Shown: piece by piece, positions 5,842 through 8,156 of the stretch
Position numbering within the stretch: position 1 is the stretch's first letter
Layout of the letters: each line of letters starts with the position of its first letter
Assembly: GCA_910585665.1 (NCBI GenBank)
Contig: CAJUFI010000101.1
Coordinates: 1 to 8,156, forward strand
Reading direction: 5' to 3'
DNA: 8,156 bases
Source: an uncultured Acetatifactor sp.
GTDB lineage: Bacteria; Bacillota; Clostridia; Lachnospirales; Lachnospiraceae
The notes under the pieces: generated by a model
Database searches by the model: none
What the model saw: the letters and a program-made list of their open reading frames with translations, nothing else
Told to the model about the DNA's origin: nothing
Translations under genes and position numbers: made by a program

Positions 5842-7749
5842 TCATCCCTTGCCATCTTCCGCATAGTACCGGCTCTGCACCCGGAACATGTCCGCATACT
5901 TCCCGCCCAGCGCCATCAGCTCCTCATGGCTGCCGCTTTCCGCGATCCTTCCCTCCTCCAGGAACAGAATCCTGTCGCAGAACCTGGTGGAAGCCAGCCT
6001 ATGGGACACGAACAGGGCAGTCTTCCCCTCCGTCAGCATCCCATACTTCCGGTAAATGGCATCTTCCGCCAACGGGTCTAGGGCAGCCGTGGGCTCGTCC
6101 AGTATCAGCACAGGCGCATCTTTGTACAAAGCCCTGGCCAAAAGCAGCCTTTGCTCCTGGCCTCCGGACAGCGCTGTCCCCTCCCCCGAAATCCGGCTGA
6201 CCAGGCGAGTCCGCTCTCTTTGGGCAAGGCTCTTTACTTTCTCCTCCAGCCCGGCCTGCCGCAGACAATCCCACATCGCGCCCTCATCCGCATCCTTCCG
6301 CACATTCAGCATCACATTCTCCGCAATGCTCACCGGCAGCACCCGGGAATGCTGGAACACCGCCGCGAACAGGCCGTAAAAATATTCCCTTGGGAACGCT
6401 CTGCTGTCCACGCCGTTCACATAGATTCCGCCCGATTCCGGCTCCAGCAGCCCGCACAGCAGCTTCACCAGCGTGGATTTCCCCGCGCCGTTCACGCCCA
6501 CCACCGCCAGGCGCTCCCCGGCTCCCATCTGAAAATCCAGATTCCGGAAGACGGGCACTTCCCGCTCCTCCCCGTCCTCCACCATCCGATAGGAAAAAGA
6601 GACATTCCGCCACTCAAAGGACACTGGCCCGCTGATGACAGGATGCCCCTCGCAGGAGCCTTTCTCCTGCCTGTCCCCCTCCGGAAGCTCCAGGAACTCA
6701 TAAAAATCCCGCACATAATGCTTCACCTCCCAGAAGCCGGAAATCCCCTCCGACAGCCTCGTCAGCCAGCTTCCGATGCCCGTAATGGCAGCAAAATACA
6801 GCGCAAAGTCCCCAATGGACATACCAACCTCCAGATAGCGATGGATCAGATACAGATAGGCAAGCCCATCCCTGACCAGAATCAGAATCGCCGTGATTCC
6901 CGTGCGAAGAAACTGCCACCTCTGCACCTTTCGTTCCACCAAATCCACCTCCGCAATCACCTCCCGGGTAATCTTCCGCAGCATGGCTCCCATGGAGAAT
7001 ATGCGGATGTCCTTTGCCTCCTGCATCCCCTTAGTGCCGTAGGCCATATAGTTCTGTCTCCGATTGGCTCTGGCTTTTTCCTCCTTGAAGCCCTGTTTCC
7101 GCACCTCAATCCCAATGCCGCACACAAGCTCTATCAGAAAGAACAGCGCCAGAAATGCCAGGATGCCCGGGTGCAGCGTGCCCACGATGGCACAATAGAC
7201 CGCCAGTCCCACCCCGGCCTCCAACAGCGCTGCTTCTTTGCCCAGAAGCTCCACCAGTCCCACATTCGGGCTTGCGATCGCCTGCCTGGCCTTCTCCATG
7301 GTCGTCTTGCCTGAATCCATGAGGAAGACGGCATACTCCAGGCGGAGCGCCTTTCGCTCCCACAGAGCGTTCAGCCTGCGGAACAGGAAGGTCTGGGAGC
7401 ATCTTTCTATCTCGTTGTGGCTGACCAGGTTCAGGACAGCCGCGGCGCACAGCCCGAGACCCGCAGACATCGTGCAGGCTGCAAACTTCCGGAATTCCAT
7501 TCCCCCCGTGACCGCGTCCAGCACAAATTTTGACAGCAATATCGCCAGAAGCGACTGCCCCACCTGTGCCAGACAGGCCAGCAAGGGCAGCACAGGGCTA
7601 TAGCGCCGATATTGATACAGCTGCCGATGCAGAAATTTGAGCCCCATCTTTTCTGTCTGATTGATTGTGTCTCTTTTCAATCCGATTCCATTCTTGCTTC
7701 CGTTCTTTCGCTCTTTGCGCTTTCTGCGCCGATTATATTCTTTCTCCAT
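5842..7749 (-). CDS. ABC exporter half-transporter (membrane plus ATPase domain), first subunit
   Basis: A 635-residue half-transporter with AAAGGA six bases before its ATG. The first 30 residues are unusually basic (RRRKRKERK). About six membrane segments follow (roughly 52-76, 90-109, 173-192, 195-215, 281-303, 312-332), with a coupling-helix segment EAKDIRIFSM near 244-253. The ATPase domain has Walker A GVNGAGKS (418-425), signature LSGGQEQ (527-533), Walker B ILDEP with Glu 552, and H-loop His 583, so it looks catalytically competent. A short acidic insertion (MVEDGEERE) lies early in the ATPase domain. Together with the next gene it likely forms a heterodimeric multidrug- or peptide-type exporter. 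It is preceded by a long leader with promoter, small open frame and intrinsic terminator, so expression is probably controlled by attenuation. The exact substrate cannot be read from sequence. Confidence 0.92.
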   Translation of the reverse strand: MEKEYNRRRKRKERKNGSKNGIGLKRDTINQTEKMGLKFLHRQLYQYRRYSPVLPLLACLAQVGQSLLAILLSKFVLDAVTGGMEFRKFAACTMSAGLGLCAAAVLNLVSHNEIERCSQTFLFRRLNALWERKALRLEYAVFLMDSGKTTMEKARQAIASPNVGLVELLGKEAALLEAGVGLAVYCAIVGTLHPGILAFLALFFLIELVCGIGIEVRKQGFKEEKARANRRQNYMAYGTKGMQEAKDIRIFSMGAMLRKITREVIAEVDLVERKVQRWQFLRTGITAILILVRDGLAYLYLIHRYLEVGMSIGDFALYFAAITGIGSWLTRLSEGISGFWEVKHYVRDFYEFLELPEGDRQEKGSCEGHPVISGPVSFEWRNVSFSYRMVEDGEEREVPVFRNLDFQMGAGERLAVVGVNGAGKSTLVKLLCGLLEPESGGIYVNGVDSRAFPREYFYGLFAAVFQHSRVLPVSIAENVMLNVRKDADEGAMWDCLRQAGLEEKVKSLAQRERTRLVSRISGEGTALSGGQEQRLLLARALYKDAPVLILDEPTAALDPLAEDAIYRKYGMLTEGKTALFVSHRLASTRFCDRILFLEEGRIAESGSHEELMALGGKYADMFRVQSRYYAEDGKG

Positions 7750-7755
7750 ATGAAT

Positions 7756-7761
7756 TCCTTT
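7756..7761 (-). promoter_or_regulatory. Ribosome binding site of the first exporter gene
   Basis: AAAGGA on the minus strand, six bases before the ATG at 7749. It supports the start that includes the basic N-terminal extension. Confidence 0.65.
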
Positions 7762-7800
7762 CCAATCTTCTCTCCGTCATTTTCATCCCGTTTTTTTGCA

Positions 7801-7950
7801 TCAAAAAAGCAGGGTTTCCCCTGCAATTAATAAGCATCCCAAAAACGCATCGGAATCGGAATCCACATGCATTCTCAAGGCTTGCCATTCTTTGCAGACA
7901 GGGAAGAATCCTCCAACAGCGTCTCCGCCGGACGAAGACACCGTTTCCAT
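7801..7950 (-). CDS. Possible 49-codon leader frame running through the attenuator terminator
   Basis: An open frame from ATG 7950 to TGA 7801-7803 begins METVSSSGGDAVGG and ends IAGETLLF. Its last codons lie within the terminator hairpin and its stop codon sits at the end of the U-run. If translated, the ribosome would melt the terminator. There is no visible ribosome binding site and the composition is not decisive, so it may be a chance frame. A 32-codon, Cys-rich frame (7973-7875, MLFCCACLWKRC) overlaps it in another phase and is equally unproven. Confidence 0.2.
   Translation of the reverse strand: METVSSSGGDAVGGFFPVCKEWQALRMHVDSDSDAFLGCLLIAGETLLF
7803..7824 (-). terminator. Intrinsic terminator inside the exporter leader (attenuator)
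   Basis: On the minus strand GCAGGG, a GAAA tetraloop and CCCTGC are followed immediately by six T residues: a canonical Rho-independent terminator. It lies about 250 nt after the promoter and 53 bp before the first exporter gene, where it would stop the operon's own transcript. That position makes it a likely attenuator rather than the end of another gene, since no intact upstream gene is seen. Confidence 0.82.
7892..7905 (-). promoter_or_regulatory. Candidate antiterminator strand
   Basis: The leader segment TTCCCTGTCTGCAA can pair with TTGCAGGGGAA at the 5' arm and loop of the terminator (UUCCC with GGGAA, UGCAA with UUGCA, separated by an internal loop). That pairing would exclude the terminator stem. 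Found by eye; no folding energy has been calculated. Confidence 0.35.
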
Positions 7951-7963
7951 AAACAGGCACAAC

Positions 7964-7983
7964 AAAAAAGCATTGACTGCTTT
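7964..7983 (-). terminator. Weak U-tailed hairpin just after the leader peptide
   Basis: On the minus strand AAAGCA, loop GTCAA and TGCTTT are followed by further T residues. The stem is only six pairs and A/T-rich, so it is a weak terminator or pause site. It begins 14 bases after the leader peptide's stop codon, close enough for a ribosome at the stop to influence its folding. Confidence 0.4.
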
Positions 7984-7997
7984 CTTTCACAGCTGGC

Positions 7998-8051
7998 TTA
8001 TTTACGCATCCTTCCGCATCCACATATCAACATGACAAGTACCTCTTTCAT
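7998..8051 (-). CDS. 17-residue putative leader peptide
   Basis: ATG at 8051 is preceded by GGAG at a spacing of five bases, only about 16 nt after the predicted transcription start. The frame encodes MKEVLVMLICGCGRMRK and ends at TAA 7998-8000. It is the first open frame on the transcript of a consensus promoter and is followed by two hairpins ending in U-runs, as expected for a leader peptide whose translation rate controls read-through into the exporter genes. It contains a Cys-Gly-Cys-Gly stretch and a basic end. No homologue is recognised. A chance frame is possible but the Shine-Dalgarno and placement favour translation. Confidence 0.5.
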   Translation of the reverse strand: MKEVLVMLICGCGRMRK

Positions 8052-8073
8052 TTTTTCTCCATTATCTTTCTCT

Positions 8074-8102
8074 ATTATAAGTAGGGTTCCAGCCCCTGTC
8101 AA
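8074..8102 (-). promoter_or_regulatory. Perfect-consensus promoter of the ABC exporter operon
   Basis: On the minus strand TTGACA (8097-8102), a 17-bp spacer and TATAAT (8074-8079) match the sigma-A/sigma-70 consensus at all twelve positions. Transcription should start near 8067. The spacer includes AGGG and CCCT separated by seven bases, a short dyad that might bind a repressor. Such a strong promoter in front of an intrinsic terminator supports control after initiation. Confidence 0.85.
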
Positions 8103-8156
8103 GCCCGTGTTTAGAAGTTAGCACCATAATCTTTAGGAGCAGACCGACCCCCAAAA

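Noticed and set aside
6151..7314. 387-codon plus-strand open frame
   Set aside because: It is antisense to the first exporter gene, with a His/Gln/Pro-rich composition characteristic of a shadow frame.
3858..7749. Bacteriocin exporter with leader-peptidase activity
   Set aside because: Neither half-transporter has an N-terminal C39 peptidase domain, and no double-glycine precursor peptide is visible in the window.
7733..8023. 96-codon minus-strand frame spanning the leader
   Set aside because: It starts with GTG without a ribosome binding site, overlaps the leader peptide, both hairpins and the start of the first exporter gene, and reads like random translation with runs of Arg and Cys.
7803..8067. 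T-box or other known riboswitch in the exporter leader
   Set aside because: I see no T-box UGGNACCGCG-type motif and no other known riboswitch core; the small open frame plus terminator explains the leader better.
8080..8096. MerR-type operator in the exporter promoter
   Set aside because: The spacer dyad (AGGG and CCCT) is short, and the 17-bp spacing is normal rather than the stretched 19-20 bp of MerR-controlled promoters.

Overview
The window looks like the chromosome of a low-to-mid-GC Clostridia, most likely a Lachnospiraceae gut bacterium. This is inferred from AGGAGG-type ribosome binding sites, sigma-A-like promoters, the protein families and moderate GC; no rRNA or other taxonomic marker is present. 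All four substantial genes lie on the minus strand and read right to left.

Right end (about 8102 to 3858): a two-gene operon for a heterodimeric ABC exporter. A perfect-consensus promoter (TTGACA, 17 bp, TATAAT) is followed by a leader of about 320 nt. The leader holds a 17-codon reading frame with a good Shine-Dalgarno, a weak U-tailed hairpin, a possible antiterminator strand and a textbook intrinsic terminator, all before the first exporter gene. This arrangement is typical of transcription attenuation and resembles, in logic, the BmrB leader peptide in front of the bmrCD multidrug ABC pair of Bacillus subtilis. Each exporter subunit has its own membrane domain and a complete ATPase domain.

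Middle (about 3857 to 2962): almost 900 bp with no intact gene. It is AT-richer and holds apparent gene fragments, several hairpins, a 21-bp palindrome and one copy of a 100-bp element with terminal inverted repeats (3221-3320).

Left part (2961 to 1): an XRE-family regulator with a helical, TPR-like C-terminus (2961-1852), then a second, larger regulator that runs off the window (1512 to beyond 1) and carries two helix-turn-helix modules formed by an internal duplication. Between them lies a second copy of the 100-bp element (1577-1676), inverted relative to the first and about 82% identical, so the XRE gene sits between two inverted copies. Each copy starts a few bases downstream of a promoter-like -10 box.

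Taken together, the window suggests a drug- or peptide-export pair under attenuation control, next to two regulators whose build fits peptide- or ligand-responsive control. A regulatory link between the regulators and the exporter is inference only.
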